Assembly: GCF_017255015.1 (NCBI RefSeq) | Contig: NZ_JAFKCS010000002.1 | Span: forward strand, 248,001-312,000 | Origin: Bowmanella yangjiangensis | GTDB taxonomy: Bacteria > Pseudomonadota > Gammaproteobacteria > Enterobacterales > Alteromonadaceae | DNA length: 64,000 nucleotides | Direction of reading: 5' to 3' | Shown here: piece by piece, positions 36,614 through 46,612 of the stretch | Numbering within the stretch: position 1 is the first letter of the stretch | Layout of the letters: each line of letters begins with the position of its first letter | Program-made: the position numbers and the translations under genes | The notes under the pieces: model-generated | Databases searched by the model: none | What the model saw: only the letters and a program-made list of their open reading frames with translations | What the model was told of the DNA's origin: nothing

Positions 36614-36648
36614 TAAAAAAGGCCTGGAACCCTGTTCCGGGCTTTTTT
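36614..36648 (+). terminator. Rho-independent terminator after asd
   Basis: An A-run and GGCCTGGAAC pair with GTTCCGGGC and a T6 run, leaving one bulge and a short loop; it begins 17 bases after the asd stop. Confidence 0.85.
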
Positions 36649-36776
36649 GTATTTAAAATAGCTTAAATACGGCCGATATGGAGTAGTTGGCTTTATGGAT
36701 CAGGGTTAGTATCTGGTTTATAGTTCGTGTTGGAATGCAACTTGCTGTATTTTTCTTGATGCATTGTAGAGTGGTA

Positions 36777-36800
36777 GTAATCCGGCGGGTTACTTATAAA
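36777..36800 (+). promoter_or_regulatory. fimV upstream region: palindrome next to a TATAAA -10 element
   Basis: GTAATCC (36777-36783) and GGGTTAC (36787-36793) form an imperfect palindrome with one G-T mismatch, directly before TATAAA (36795-36800), in the place of the promoter spacer. A good -35 is absent, which fits an activated or repressed promoter. The rest of the 274-base asd-fimV gap shows nothing beyond the asd terminator. Confidence 0.35.
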
Positions 36801-36871
36801 AAGTGATAACTATTAAATCTGCGCTAAGTACGAGCTGTGCGGGTGATTTGTTGGGGCGGCGAAGGACAAAT

Positions 36872-39625
36872 ATGAGAATACGACAGTTGCTGATGCTTTG
36901 TTTAGCAAGTTTTTTCTCCGTTACCCTGTCGCTGACCAGCCACGCTCAGTCTGTTGAAATTAAAGGCCCAAAGAACGCTACCCGTGAATACTCCGGTGTT
37001 GTTTACGGTCCTATTACCTCAGAAGATACCTTGTGGCGTATTGCCCAGCGTTATCGTCAGAATAAATCGCTGACTTTGTATCAGGTCATGGTGGCCATTT
37101 ACGAACTCAACCCCAACGCCTTTGAAAAGCAAAATCTGAATTTAATGGTAGACGGTGCCATGCTGCGCTTGCCCAGCGAGCAGTATATCGCCCGTATTGA
37201 TGCGGCGTTGGCTAAGCAAAAAGCCGACCTTGATGAACTGGCACTGAAGAAGCCAGGCACCGATAACAGTGGCAGTAGTTCCGAACCGCAGCCCGGAAGC
37301 AGCCTGGTTACCCCCAAGAATGCTGCCAGTACCGATGAACTGGCAGAAACTCGTCAGGCCATCGAGGCAAAGCTTAGCAATATCGATCAGGAAAACCGCC
37401 AACAATTCGACAGCCTGAGGCAACAAATTGCCGCCTCTATTGATTCAGTGCAGGCCTTGCTGGATGAAAATAATCAGGTGCTGAAACGCCTGGACAAAGT
37501 CAATGAAGATATCGAAGCCTTACGTCAAAGCCAGGAGCAGGACAAAACACAGCTTTCTTCATTACTAGCCCAGCAAAATGAACTGGTGGATTTTTCCCGC
37601 GAAATCAAAACCCAACAGGAAGCCGAGCGTCAGCAAAGCTGGTTGAACAACCCCGCAACCTTGATTGGCGCAACCATGGTGCCGGCCCTGTTGCTGCTTG
37701 GCGGATTAGCCTTTTGGTTACGCCGTCGCAATCAAGCCAGCCAACCCGAACCTGTTGTAACCCAAGCTCCCGCCCCTGAGCCTGTTATCGAAGACAGTCC
37801 CATGGACGACCTGTCGGATGCCCTGGCCGATGAACTGTCCGGTGAGCTGGAGCAGGAAGACAATGACGAAGATCTATTTGGTGAAGAGCTGCTTGATGAT
37901 GTGCTTACCGACGAGTTGGAAGAGTCGTTGGATGCAGCCTTAGGCGAAGAGTTTGATGACTTCCAGGAGCTCGCGGATGAGATGCTGGTACCTGAAGAAA
38001 AAGTCAGACAGCCTGAGCCGGACGTTGGTGGTGGCCTGCTTGACCAAAGTGAGCTGGATGATTTGTTTGGTGAGGAGCAGGAGCTGCTCGATGAAGTGAG
38101 TGATCTGGATGACGGGCAGTCCATCGATCTCTCCGTAGTGGAAGATGTGAAAACGCCGCCGGCCGCTGAATCTGTTGAAGATGACTGGGACGCCGCCTTA
38201 GAAGAACAATTAGCCTCAAGCAAAACTGATGAAAAGCCAGAGATAAGCATCGACGAGCTGCTGGATGAGCCAATGGCGCAAACGCCACAGGCGGATGACG
38301 ACGGTTTCGACCTGGATGAGTTCAGCAAGAATGAGTCACTGAGTGATGAGTTAATTGAGCAGTTGGATCATGAAATCGCCAGTCAGGGTAAGCAACTGGA
38401 TGATTTAACCGATGAACTGCTGATGGAGTTGGAGCAAGCCGATAATCTGCAAGATGATTTGGCCGATGAGCTGCTTGCTGAGCTTGAACAAGGAGAGCAA
38501 CAGTTACTCTCCGATGAACCCGACGAAGCAGAACCTGAACTGCAAGCGCAGCCGTCATCGGAAATGGATGACCTGTCAGATGAACTGTTAAATGAACTGG
38601 AAGCCGAGCAGCCGCTAGCCGATGAACAATACGTGCAGATGGACGAGGCTGATGAGCTACTGTCTGTTGTTGCAGAGCCAGAGCCAGAGCCAGACGACAT
38701 TGAACCGCAAAATGAACTGACAACTGATGACGTAGCCTTGTCTTCGGAGCAGGCTGAAGAACTGGACGCTATGCTGTCCGAAGATTTTGCCCATGAGCAA
38801 CCTGACCCGCTTGAAAATGAACTGGCAGAATTTGAGCAAGCACTGGAAGCCTTCGAACAGGAAGACTCACCCGTCGAGCCGGAGAGTGTTGCTGATGCGC
38901 AGCCGCAAGATTCAGATGAAATTGATGATCCGACGACACAGGCTGATGAACCCGGTTTAGATGAGATTCTCGACGATGATGCCCTTGAGCAGGCACTGGC
39001 CGACATGGCGGATGAGTCGTTGTCTTCTGATGAATTAGCCAAAGAGCTGGATGAGTTGCCGGCGCTGGGAGATTGGCTGGAAGGTAAAAAGCGCCCGGAT
39101 GCTGCGCCTGTCCAGGAAGATGAGCAGTTATTGGATGAGCTGGAGTCTTCTGATTTCGATGAAATGCTGGAGTCCATTGAGTCTGCGGATGCGGCCGAAG
39201 AAGCCGAGCAGCAGGAGGTTGCAGATAGCAGCGCTGCTGACGAGGAACAAGAGCTGGATTTGGAAGCCCTGCTGAATGAGCATCTGCAGGATCCTGAACC
39301 GCCAAAACCCCTGGCGGAATCCGAAGACGATTTTCTGGATATCGATGCGCTGCTAAGTGAGAGTGTCGAGGCTGAAGAAGAGCCGCAAAGCGAAAAAGCC
39401 CTGAACCTGGATGTGGATCTCGACCAGTACGCCAGTGTCAAAGATGATGAAGACCGGGTTGATGTGGACGAAGACAGCGGTATGAGTGCCAAGCTTGACC
39501 TAGCCCGCGCCTATTTGGAAATGGATGATAAAGACTCAGCCATTGAATTGCTGCAACAGGTTATCGATAAAGGCAGCGATGAGCTGCAACGTGAAGCCCA
39601 GAACATTCTGCAGGCATTAGCCTGA
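36872..39625 (+). CDS. fimV: FimV-family polar protein (LysM-like, TPR C terminus)
   Basis: Inner-membrane scaffold related to FimV/HubP, which in relatives organises type IV pili, flagella and chemoreceptors at the cell pole. The 917-residue protein has a signal peptide (residues 1-25), a FimV N-terminal/LysM-like domain (about 40-100, TLWRIAQRYR ... VMVAIYELNPNAF), a coiled coil (about 150-255), one membrane segment (about 263-283), then a very acidic cytoplasmic region (about 300-850) built from degenerate DELLxELEQ-like repeats, and the FimV C-terminal TPR domain (868-917, KLDLARAYLEMDDKDSAIEL). The ATG at 36872 follows GAAGGA. The position between asd and truA is that of fimV in many gammaproteobacteria. 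Confidence 0.94.
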   Translation: MRIRQLLMLCLASFFSVTLSLTSHAQSVEIKGPKNATREYSGVVYGPITSEDTLWRIAQRYRQNKSLTLYQVMVAIYELNPNAFEKQNLNLMVDGAMLRLPSEQYIARIDAALAKQKADLDELALKKPGTDNSGSSSEPQPGSSLVTPKNAASTDELAETRQAIEAKLSNIDQENRQQFDSLRQQIAASIDSVQALLDENNQVLKRLDKVNEDIEALRQSQEQDKTQLSSLLAQQNELVDFSREIKTQQEAERQQSWLNNPATLIGATMVPALLLLGGLAFWLRRRNQASQPEPVVTQAPAPEPVIEDSPMDDLSDALADELSGELEQEDNDEDLFGEELLDDVLTDELEESLDAALGEEFDDFQELADEMLVPEEKVRQPEPDVGGGLLDQSELDDLFGEEQELLDEVSDLDDGQSIDLSVVEDVKTPPAAESVEDDWDAALEEQLASSKTDEKPEISIDELLDEPMAQTPQADDDGFDLDEFSKNESLSDELIEQLDHEIASQGKQLDDLTDELLMELEQADNLQDDLADELLAELEQGEQQLLSDEPDEAEPELQAQPSSEMDDLSDELLNELEAEQPLADEQYVQMDEADELLSVVAEPEPEPDDIEPQNELTTDDVALSSEQAEELDAMLSEDFAHEQPDPLENELAEFEQALEAFEQEDSPVEPESVADAQPQDSDEIDDPTTQADEPGLDEILDDDALEQALADMADESLSSDELAKELDELPALGDWLEGKKRPDAAPVQEDEQLLDELESSDFDEMLESIESADAAEEAEQQEVADSSAADEEQELDLEALLNEHLQDPEPPKPLAESEDDFLDIDALLSESVEAEEEPQSEKALNLDVDLDQYASVKDDEDRVDVDEDSGMSAKLDLARAYLEMDDKDSAIELLQQVIDKGSDELQREAQNILQALA

Positions 39626-39704
39626 TCCTTTGATGATTGAGAGGTTTTAACCGCCTGGTATATTCCTGATATACTCCGGCCACTTTTCATGGTGGAGTAG
39701 CGGC

Positions 39705-40499
39705 ATGCGGATTGCCCTGGGCATTGAATACGACGGTTCCAAATACTACGGTTGGCAGCGCCAACGGGAAGTTAATAGCGTTCAGCAGGAACTGGAAACC
39801 GCCTTAAGCCGTATTGCTGATCAACCCATTGAACTGGCCTGTGCCGGCCGCACTGATGCTGGCGTGCATGCGACCGGACAGGTAGTGCATTTTGATGTAG
39901 ATAATCCACGCGCCATGCGTGCCTGGACGCTGGGAATGAATGCCGCGTTGCCAGATGATATTGCGGTTAAATGGGCAACCCAAGTACCGGATGACTTTCA
40001 CGCACGTTTTTCTGCCACCGCCAGACGTTATCGTTACGTTATCTATAACCATCCATTGCGCTCCGGCATTTTACGCCAGGGTGTAACCCACTACCATAGC
40101 CAACTGGATGTAGCGCGCATGAATAGCGCCGCACAATGTTTGCTGGGCGAGCATGATTTCAGCGCCTTCCGTGCCGCTATCTGCCAGTCTAAGTCGCCGT
40201 TTCGTAATGTTACGCATGTAGCCCTGCACCGATTTGGGGATTATGTGGTGCTGGAGATTCAAGCTAATGCCTTCTTACACCATATGGTGCGTAATATTAC
40301 CGGCTCCTTGCTTGAAATTGGCAGTGGACGGCGTCATGTAGAATGGTTGGAAGCCTTGCTGGTTGGCAAAGACCGTAGCCAGGCTGCAGCAACGGCCAAG
40401 CCGAACGGGCTATACTTAGTGGATGTGAGTTATCCAGATGAGTATCAGTTGCCTGCTGTCGTACCAGGTCCATTGTTCTTGCCTGTTCAGCTTGGATAA
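39705..40499 (+). CDS. truA: tRNA pseudouridine(38-40) synthase
   Basis: Isomerises uridines 38 to 40 in the anticodon stem of many tRNAs. The 264-residue protein begins [20 protein letters not shown] and carries the catalytic Asp51 in [27 protein letters not shown] and [17 protein letters not shown] are further family blocks. GGTGGAG ten bases ahead of ATG is the ribosome binding site. Gene order fimV-truA-accD-folC is conserved in related bacteria (E. coli: truA-dedA-accD-folC). Confidence 0.97.
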   Translation: MRIALGIEYDGSKYYGWQRQREVNSVQQELETALSRIADQPIELACAGRTDAGVHATGQVVHFDVDNPRAMRAWTLGMNAALPDDIAVKWATQVPDDFHARFSATARRYRYVIYNHPLRSGILRQGVTHYHSQLDVARMNSAAQCLLGEHDFSAFRAAICQSKSPFRNVTHVALHRFGDYVVLEIQANAFLHHMVRNITGSLLEIGSGRRHVEWLEALLVGKDRSQAAATAKPNGLYLVDVSYPDEYQLPAVVPGPLFLPVQLG

Positions 40500-40534
40500 G
40501 CAGGGTGCTTAACTTCTAAGACCAGTTAATATTT

Positions 40535-40562
40535 TTGGTCGAACCAGGATTTATGCTCTAAT
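40535..40562 (+). promoter_or_regulatory. Probable promoter of accD-folC-dedD
   Basis: TTGGTC and TCTAAT are spaced by 16 bases, with TGC ahead of the -10 acting as extended element. It lies about 120 bases before the accD start in the 182-base truA-accD gap; I see no gene or clear terminator in that gap. Confidence 0.45.
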
Positions 40563-40681
40563 AGCGCAAATTTATAGGTAACATGCCCCTTGATTAGGGC
40601 GTGTGACCAGGCGGCAAGCGTGTCGGCCACCAAATTATCAGGCAGCGCAGGGCGTTGCATAACAGCAGGAATAACGGTTTC

Positions 40682-41533
40682 ATGAGCTGGATTCAGAAAA
40701 TACTTCCCCGTACTCAACAGTCATCTTCCGCTAAGGCTAATGTGCCTGAAGGGGTATGGACTAAATGTTCAGAGTGTAACGCAACCCTGTACAAGCAGGA
40801 GCTGGAACGTCAGTTGGAAGTTTGCCCTAAGTGCGACAACCATATGCGCATCAGTGCCAGGGCGCGTATTGACAGTTTTCTTGACCAGGGTGAACGTGTG
40901 GAGCTGGGCGGTGATTTAGAGCCGCAGGATATTCTTAAATTCAAAGACTCCAAAAAGTATAAAGATCGTATCGTGGCGGCACAAAAAGCCACTAACGAGA
41001 AAGATGCGTTAGTGGTGATGAAGGGTAAACTGCACGGCAAACCCGTGGTGGTGGCCGCCTTTGAATTTGCCTTTATGGGCGGTTCTATGGCTTCTGTGGT
41101 CGGAGCCCGCTTTGTTAAGGCTGTTGAAGCCTGTTTGGAACACAATTGCCCTTTGGTGTGTTTTTCAACCAGCGGCGGCGCGCGTATGCAAGAAGCCTTG
41201 CTGTCGCTGATGCAAATGGCAAAAACCAGTGCCGCACTGGCGAAAATGAGCGAAAAAGGCCTGCCCTATATCTCGGTGCTGACCGACCCGACTATGGGTG
41301 GTGTGTCCGCCAGTTTAGCTATGCTGGGTGACGTTAATGTTGCCGAGCCGAAGGCGCTGATTGGCTTTGCCGGTCCTCGGGTTATTGAACAAACCGTACG
41401 TGAGAAATTGCCACCGGGCTTCCAGCGCAGTGAGTTTTTGCTGGAAAAAGGCGCCATCGATATGATCGTTGACCGCCGCGAAATGCGTGACCGACTCTTT
41501 GGTCTGCTCGACAAACTGCATCACTCCAACTGA
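40682..41533 (+). CDS. accD: Acetyl-CoA carboxylase carboxyltransferase subunit beta
   Basis: Transfers the carboxyl group from biotin to acetyl-CoA, with AccA, in the first step of fatty-acid synthesis. The ATG at 40682 begins MSWIQKILP and gives 283 residues. A zinc ribbon is visible as CSECNATL and VCPKCDNHM near residues 25-50, followed by the crotonase-like carboxyltransferase core: [39 protein letters not shown] and [18 protein letters not shown]. It is three bases from folC, matching the accD-folC-dedD-cvpA-purF order of E. coli. Confidence 0.98.
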   Translation: MSWIQKILPRTQQSSSAKANVPEGVWTKCSECNATLYKQELERQLEVCPKCDNHMRISARARIDSFLDQGERVELGGDLEPQDILKFKDSKKYKDRIVAAQKATNEKDALVVMKGKLHGKPVVVAAFEFAFMGGSMASVVGARFVKAVEACLEHNCPLVCFSTSGGARMQEALLSLMQMAKTSAALAKMSEKGLPYISVLTDPTMGGVSASLAMLGDVNVAEPKALIGFAGPRVIEQTVREKLPPGFQRSEFLLEKGAIDMIVDRREMRDRLFGLLDKLHHSN

Positions 41534-41536
41534 TTT

Positions 41537-42787
41537 ATGTCTCACCCATCTTTTAACCAGCCTTCCAGTTTGGAAGGCTGGTTGCAATACTTAGAATCTA
41601 TTCATCCCTCTACCATCGATATGGGCCTGGCCAGGACGCAGGACGTTTTTGCGCGTCTGAAGCTGGATTTCAGTCAGATTACAGTTATCACCGTAGCCGG
41701 TACAAACGGCAAAGGTACCACCTGTACTTTCCTTGAGCAGGCGCTTACGCAACTAGGACACAGCACTTGTGTATACAGCTCGCCGCATATACTGGATTAC
41801 CGCGAACGCTTGCGATGTGACACACAGATGCTTAGTGAAGCCGCGCATTGCCAGGCATTTGCCAGAGTCGAGCAGGCCCGTGGTGAGATTAGTCTGACCT
41901 ATTTTGAGTTTGGCACCTTAGCTGCGTTGGTCTTGATTGCAGAGCGTCAGCCCGATTTTGCTATTTTAGAAGTGGGCCTGGGTGGGCGATTAGATGCGGT
42001 GAATATACTGGATGCGGATATCGGAGTGATCACCACTATTGACCTTGACCATCAGGATTGGCTGGGGAATACCCGAGAGTTAGTGGCGGCCGAAAAGGCC
42101 GGTATTTTCCGTCAAAATGGCGTAGCCGTAATAGGTGATGCTCAGCCACCGGCGAATTTGCCGGAGATTGTCAGTAAACTGAATCTGGATGCCAGTTGGC
42201 AGGGTAAGGAATTTTCTTACCGTCTGGAGGATGGGCGTTTTTACTGGCAGAGCCATGCTGGTATCAGTCTTTGTGGTCCGAGACCCGCCATTCCCGCGGC
42301 CAACGTATCTACCGCGCTTTGTGTGCTGGAACGTCTGGGAAAGCTACCGTCGTTAGATGTAGAGCGACTGCTTAGCGAAGTAAAAGTGGTTGGACGTTGC
42401 CAGATGGTTGGCGAACATCCCAGCGTGTTGGTTGATGTGGCCCACAATCCACAATCTGCCGGTTACTTGCTGGAGCAAGTCCAAGGCTTTAGTGCCAAGC
42501 AGGTGCATCTGGTGGTCGGTATGCTCAAAGACAAAGATATTCAAGCCTGTCTGTTGCCTTTTACAGCGTTGTCACCGAACTGGTATCTGGCGCCACTGGG
42601 TGGCCCTCGCGGTGCCAGCTCAAAGATGTTGGCTGACTTGCTGCCAAAGGGACAAAAAGTGCTAGAATGCCAATCAGTTAAGCATGCATACCAACAAGCT
42701 CTGCAAAATGCACAGGCGGAGGATCTGGTGGTAGTATTTGGTTCATTTTTCACGGTGGCTGAGGTACTGGAACCCAGCGTTCAGTAA
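41537..42787 (+). CDS. folC: Bifunctional dihydrofolate synthase / folylpolyglutamate synthase
   Basis: Adds glutamate to dihydropteroate and then further glutamates to folates. The 416-residue protein has the Mur-ligase-like P-loop in VAGTNGKGTTCTFLEQ, the omega-loop-region FEFGTLAALVLIAERQPD, VGLGGRLDAVNI, TTIDLDHQDWLG and DVAHNPQSAGYLLEQ. All agree with the E. coli-type enzyme. It starts three bases after accD and ends 32 bases before dedD. Confidence 0.97.
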   Translation: MSHPSFNQPSSLEGWLQYLESIHPSTIDMGLARTQDVFARLKLDFSQITVITVAGTNGKGTTCTFLEQALTQLGHSTCVYSSPHILDYRERLRCDTQMLSEAAHCQAFARVEQARGEISLTYFEFGTLAALVLIAERQPDFAILEVGLGGRLDAVNILDADIGVITTIDLDHQDWLGNTRELVAAEKAGIFRQNGVAVIGDAQPPANLPEIVSKLNLDASWQGKEFSYRLEDGRFYWQSHAGISLCGPRPAIPAANVSTALCVLERLGKLPSLDVERLLSEVKVVGRCQMVGEHPSVLVDVAHNPQSAGYLLEQVQGFSAKQVHLVVGMLKDKDIQACLLPFTALSPNWYLAPLGGPRGASSKMLADLLPKGQKVLECQSVKHAYQQALQNAQAEDLVVVFGSFFTVAEVLEPSVQ

Positions 42788-42819
42788 ACTCAGATAACAG
42801 CCAAATCCGGGAGGTCGTT

Positions 42820-43398
42820 TTGTCTTCAGCATTCCAGAATCGTCTGGTAGGTACCATCATCCTGGTGGCGCTGGCGGTAATTTTTCTGCCTGACCTGCTT
42901 GATGGTGAAAAGGTATCGCACAAAGATACCTTTTTGCCTGTGCCGCCACGTCCTGCTCAGGAGCCTGTGTCAAAAACACAATCCTTCCCTTTGGATGAAG
43001 TGCGTGAGCGGGTCAGCCGAACGGTTGAGGTGGTGGAGGACGTGGCCGAAGATGATCCTGTCGAGGCTGCAACTGAAGAAGCCCCTCCTGTGCAGGTTGC
43101 AACACAGCCCGCAGAGCAAGTTGAGCGACCTGCCGAGAGTAAACCTGAGGTGGTGAGCGCGGGTTGGGTTGTGCAGTTAGGTAGCTTCCGCCATCAGAAA
43201 AATGTTAAGGAGCTTACCGACAAACTGGAGGCGGCCGGGTATCGCACTTTCAGCCGTAAGATTAAAACCAGTGCAGGGGAGCTGACCAAAGTCTTTGTTG
43301 GGCCGGATCTGCAACGGGACAAATTAGAGAAAGCCTTGCCACATCTTAAAGAGCTGACGGCATTGCAGGGTAAAATTACCGAGTTTAGGGCTGAATGA
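42820..43398 (+). CDS. dedD: SPOR-domain cell-division protein DedD
   Basis: Inner-membrane protein expected to bind denuded septal peptidoglycan and help constriction. The 192-residue protein starts at TTG behind GGGAGG, has one membrane segment (about residues 9-26, VGTIILVALAVIFLPDLL), a Pro/Glu/Val-rich periplasmic linker, and a C-terminal SPOR domain (about 115-190) beginning GWVVQLGSFRHQKNVKELTDKL. The domain layout and position between folC and cvpA match E. coli DedD. Confidence 0.94.
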   Translation: MSSAFQNRLVGTIILVALAVIFLPDLLDGEKVSHKDTFLPVPPRPAQEPVSKTQSFPLDEVRERVSRTVEVVEDVAEDDPVEAATEEAPPVQVATQPAEQVERPAESKPEVVSAGWVVQLGSFRHQKNVKELTDKLEAAGYRTFSRKIKTSAGELTKVFVGPDLQRDKLEKALPHLKELTALQGKITEFRAE

Positions 43399-43475
43399 TT
43401 CAGCCCTTTGTATTTTTTGCACTGCGCCTTTGGCAGTTGAAGCTAGGAATAAAGGAGATTTTCAAACTGGCTTCT

Positions 43476-43483
43476 GCTAGAAT
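43476..43483 (+). promoter_or_regulatory. Probable extended -10 element of cvpA-purF
   Basis: TGCTAGAAT (extended -10) lies about 30 bases before cvpA, with no clear -35 element at 17 bases. The E. coli cvpA-purF promoter carries a PurR operator; I did not find an ACGCAAAC-type site here. Confidence 0.4.
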
Positions 43484-43513
43484 GCGCGCGGCATTTTTCC
43501 ATCGACATACGGC

Positions 43514-43999
43514 ATGAACTGGATCGACTACTGCATTATCGGCATCATCCTGCTTTCTACTCTGATTAGCCTGGTTCGGGGCTTTGTTAAAGAGGCTGTC
43601 TCTCTCGCCGTTTGGTTCGCCGCATTTTTTATTTCCAGTCAGTTTTATGCCGATTTAGCTGTCTATCTGGATAACATATCCGATCAGGTACTGCGCAACG
43701 GTGCTGCTATCGCCATATTATTTGTTGCCACACTGATTTTAGGTGGGTTGTTAAACTATCTTATCGGCCAGATGGTCCAATACACCGGTCTATCCGGTAC
43801 TGATCGTGCTTTAGGTGCGGTATTTGGCTTGCTTCGTGGTGCGCTGGTGGTTAGTGCACTACTGTTTTTTATGGACGCATTCACCGGCTTCGCACAAGCA
43901 CAGTGGTGGCAGCAATCTGTCCTGATCCCGGAATTCAGTATTGTCATCGAATGGTTCTTCGAATACCTGCAGAACCATTCCAGTTTCTTAAACCCTTGA
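43514..43999 (+). CDS. cvpA: CvpA family membrane protein
   Basis: Inner-membrane protein of 161 residues, needed for colicin V production in E. coli and implicated in envelope homeostasis; molecular function is not settled. Four hydrophobic segments are visible (about residues 3-22, 28-48, 62-82 and 100-122). The N terminus MNWIDYCIIGIILLSTLISLVRGFVKE and GLSGTDRALGAVFGLLRGALVVS, quoted in part, are family hallmarks. It is 48 bases upstream of purF and forms the same operon as in E. coli. Confidence 0.94.
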   Translation: MNWIDYCIIGIILLSTLISLVRGFVKEAVSLAVWFAAFFISSQFYADLAVYLDNISDQVLRNGAAIAILFVATLILGGLLNYLIGQMVQYTGLSGTDRALGAVFGLLRGALVVSALLFFMDAFTGFAQAQWWQQSVLIPEFSIVIEWFFEYLQNHSSFLNP

Positions 44000-44047
44000 G
44001 CATCGACGCCTGATGGCATGATGCGCTGGAAAATATAGGTAACTTGC

Positions 44048-45568
44048 ATGTGTGGTATCGTAGGTATCGTGGGTAAAGGCCCGGTCAATCAGGCTTTATA
44101 TGATGGATTGACCGTATTGCAGCACCGTGGGCAGGATGCTGCTGGTATCGTCACAGTCGACGATGGCATGTTCAACTTGCGTAAGGCCAATGGATTGGTT
44201 CGTGATGTATTCCATAGCCGTCATATGCAGCGTTTGACGGGGAATTTGGGTATCGGCCATGCCCGTTACCCGACTGCCGGCTCATCGAGCTCTGCAGAAG
44301 CCCAGCCTTTTTATGTGAATTCTCCTTTTGGGATTGCCTTTGCCCACAACGGCAACCTGACCAACGCCCACGAGTTGGAAGAAGAAGTGTTCCGTATTGC
44401 CCGTCGCCATATCAACACGAATTCTGATTCTGAGTTGCTGTTGAACATTTTTGCTCACGAGTTGCAGGAAGGCTCAGGCCTTACCCTCGAGCCACAAGAT
44501 GTGTTCAATGCCGTCAGCCGTGTGCATCGCAAAATCAAAGGGGCTTATGCCGTAGTGGCGGCCATTATCGGCAACGGTATGGTGGCATTTCGTGACCCCC
44601 ACGGTATCCGCCCTCTGGCGCTGGGTAAGCGCGAAACGGAATTTGGTGACGAGTACATGGTGGCCTCTGAAAGCGTTGCGCTGGATGTCGTCGGCTTTAC
44701 CTTTATTCGTGACGTTGCGCCTGGCGAAGCGATTTATGTTACGGAAGACGGTCAGCTGTTTACTCAGCAATGTGCCGATCACCCCAGCCATTCTCCCTGT
44801 ATTTTTGAATTCGTGTATTTTGCTCGTCCGGACTCCTTTATCGACGGTATCTCCGTGTATGCATCACGGGTGAATATGGGCCGTAAGCTGGGACAAAAGA
44901 TTGCGCGCGAATGGGCTGACCTGGATATTGATGTAGTTATTCCTATTCCAGAAACGTCCAATGATATCGCGCTGCAAATTGCGCAGGAACTAGGCCTGCC
45001 TTATCGTCAGGGCTATGTGAAGAACCGCTATATCGGTCGTACCTTTATCATGCCTGGCCAGACTCAGCGTAAGAAATCGGTTCGTCGCAAGCTCAATGCC
45101 ATTTCTTCCGAGTTTGCCGGTAAGAACGTGTTGCTGGTAGATGATTCTATTGTGCGTGGTACAACGTCCGAGCAGATTATTACTATGGCTCGCGAATCAG
45201 GTGCGAAGAAGGTGTATTTTGCGTCTGCGGCACCGGAAATTCGCTTCCCTAACGTGTACGGTATCGATATGCCCTCAGCCAATGAGCTGATTGCTCATGG
45301 TCGTGAGATTGATGAGATTTGTGAGCTGATCAAGGCTGACGGTTTGATCTTCCAGGATATTGAAGACCTGGTAGAAGCCGTGCGTGAAGAGAACCCGGAA
45401 ATCCAGTCTTTTGAGACCTCAGTATTTGACGGCGAATATATTACCGGTGATGTGGATCAGGATTACCTGAACCGCCTGGATCTGTTACGCAATGACAAGG
45501 CCAAGCATAAAAAAGGTCAGATGGAATTGTGTAATCTGGAAATTCATAACCTGGACGGCGAAGCTTAA
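44048..45568 (+). CDS. purF: Amidophosphoribosyltransferase
   Basis: Makes 5-phosphoribosylamine from PRPP and glutamine, the first committed step of purine synthesis. The 506-residue protein begins MCGIVGIVG, so Cys2 becomes the N-terminal nucleophile of the glutaminase domain after methionine removal; no propeptide is present, as in the E. coli type. The phosphoribosyltransferase half has the PRPP loop [18 protein letters not shown] and [16 protein letters not shown] strong terminator follows. Confidence 0.98.
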   Translation: MCGIVGIVGKGPVNQALYDGLTVLQHRGQDAAGIVTVDDGMFNLRKANGLVRDVFHSRHMQRLTGNLGIGHARYPTAGSSSSAEAQPFYVNSPFGIAFAHNGNLTNAHELEEEVFRIARRHINTNSDSELLLNIFAHELQEGSGLTLEPQDVFNAVSRVHRKIKGAYAVVAAIIGNGMVAFRDPHGIRPLALGKRETEFGDEYMVASESVALDVVGFTFIRDVAPGEAIYVTEDGQLFTQQCADHPSHSPCIFEFVYFARPDSFIDGISVYASRVNMGRKLGQKIAREWADLDIDVVIPIPETSNDIALQIAQELGLPYRQGYVKNRYIGRTFIMPGQTQRKKSVRRKLNAISSEFAGKNVLLVDDSIVRGTTSEQIITMARESGAKKVYFASAAPEIRFPNVYGIDMPSANELIAHGREIDEICELIKADGLIFQDIEDLVEAVREENPEIQSFETSVFDGEYITGDVDQDYLNRLDLLRNDKAKHKKGQMELCNLEIHNLDGEA

Positions 45569-45604
45569 TCACCGGCATTTGAACATCGTTGCAGTTCATC
45601 CAAG

Positions 45605-45635
45605 AAAAAAGCCACCTGCAACAGGTGGCTTTTTA
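45605..45635. terminator. Bidirectional terminator between purF and the Yip1-family gene
   Basis: AAAAAAGCCACCTG and CAGGTGGCTTTTTT pair over 14 bases around a three-base loop. It serves both converging genes; the stop codons are 37 and 14 bases away. Confidence 0.9.
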
Positions 45636-45648
45636 CTATTGGTCAGTT

Positions 45649-46248
45649 TCAGGCCATGTATTCAGGCCCAAATCCCATACTCCAGAGGATAACTGAGGCA
45701 GCCATAATAATAACTAATAGTACCAGGCCACAAGTCACCACCGAGCTGGCATAAATAAAGCCTTTCTCTTCCGGGATCTTCATGATGATTGGAACCCCGG
45801 AATACAGCAGATAAACCGAATAGGTTAGTCCGGCTAAGCCAATCATCATCACAAACCACAATACTGGATAGAGCGCAGCAAAGCCCACCATAAATAATGG
45901 CGTGGCGGTGTAGGCGGCCAGTTCCAGTGACTGGGTAAAAGATGGTTTGGCATCAAAGGTTTGTGCCATCCAGTGGACAAGATAAGCCAGGCCTAGTACA
46001 CCGGCAACCAAAGCCAGATACATGCCGATGCTCATCATCATGGCACTTTGTTCGGTTAGTTTAATAACATCGCCTACTCCTATGCTCCAGCCTAAATGGG
46101 CGGCAGAGTAGTAAGCGGTAATAGCTGGAATTAAGGCTACGATTAAAATGTGGGTCAGGCTGTATGTTAGACTTTCATGACGTTTTTCGATTGTCTGCCA
46201 TTCTTCCCTGGGGTGAGCATAAAGACCCCATAAATGGTTCAGGATCAT
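45649..46248 (-). CDS. Yip1 domain family membrane protein
   Basis: Polytopic inner-membrane protein of 199 residues, function unknown. The start MILNHLWGLYAHPREEWQTIE is typical of bacterial Yip1-domain proteins (a PxxEW motif just before the membrane part). Five hydrophobic segments follow (about residues 33-50, 70-90, 115-135, 135-155 and 170-192). It is monocistronic between the purF terminator and a long intergenic region. Start ATG is supported by TGAGGTAG a few bases upstream on the minus strand. Confidence 0.88.
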   Translation of the reverse strand: MILNHLWGLYAHPREEWQTIEKRHESLTYSLTHILIVALIPAITAYYSAAHLGWSIGVGDVIKLTEQSAMMMSIGMYLALVAGVLGLAYLVHWMAQTFDAKPSFTQSLELAAYTATPLFMVGFAALYPVLWFVMMIGLAGLTYSVYLLYSGVPIIMKIPEEKGFIYASSVVTCGLVLLVIIMAASVILWSMGFGPEYMA

Positions 46249-46612
46249 AATCTACCTCACTTAGCGCATTGGCGTTTGCTACGTTGGTCCCGACTTAGGG
46301 CGGGGAATGAATTAATGTGCTTAACATTAATTTAACATTAGTTTCTGTGACCTTATTGGATTCGTCAATAGTTTATTTTATGTACAAAATAACTCTCTAT
46401 TTTTCAGTTGGTTACTTTTTGAACTCAAGTTGAGTAGGGGGAATGTAATTTCTAAATCGATTAAAAAATGTACGCATTTGTTTATGTGAGTAAGCAACTC
46501 TCATAGCAGGTCGAACAAAATTGCAGATTTTCACTTTGTTGCTTAATAGCAAGCCCGGTTTTTTTCTGCCCCGCAGTAAAAAAGCGGTTAAAATGCCGGG
46601 GTCGGATCCCGG
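46249..46612. other. A/T-rich intergenic region between the Yip1-family gene and miaE
   Basis: This 364-base divergent region has no coding frame I would support. ATTAATGT (46311-46318) and ACATTAAT (46324-46331) form a perfect 8-bp inverted repeat with a five-base centre, followed by a second TTAACATTA copy, which suggests an operator for the minus-strand gene. Next to miaE, CCGGG and CCCGG (46595-46611 approximately) can pair across the region just ahead of its start codon. Confidence 0.45.

Noticed and set aside
37732-39492. Long minus-strand frames of up to 369 codons opposite fimV
   Set aside because: They are made of Ser, Ala and Cys runs that mirror the Asp/Glu codons of the real gene, with no ribosome binding site or family pattern.
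43399-43513. PurR operator ahead of cvpA-purF
   Set aside because: No ACGCAAAC-G-TTTGCGT-like sequence could be found; only a -10 element.
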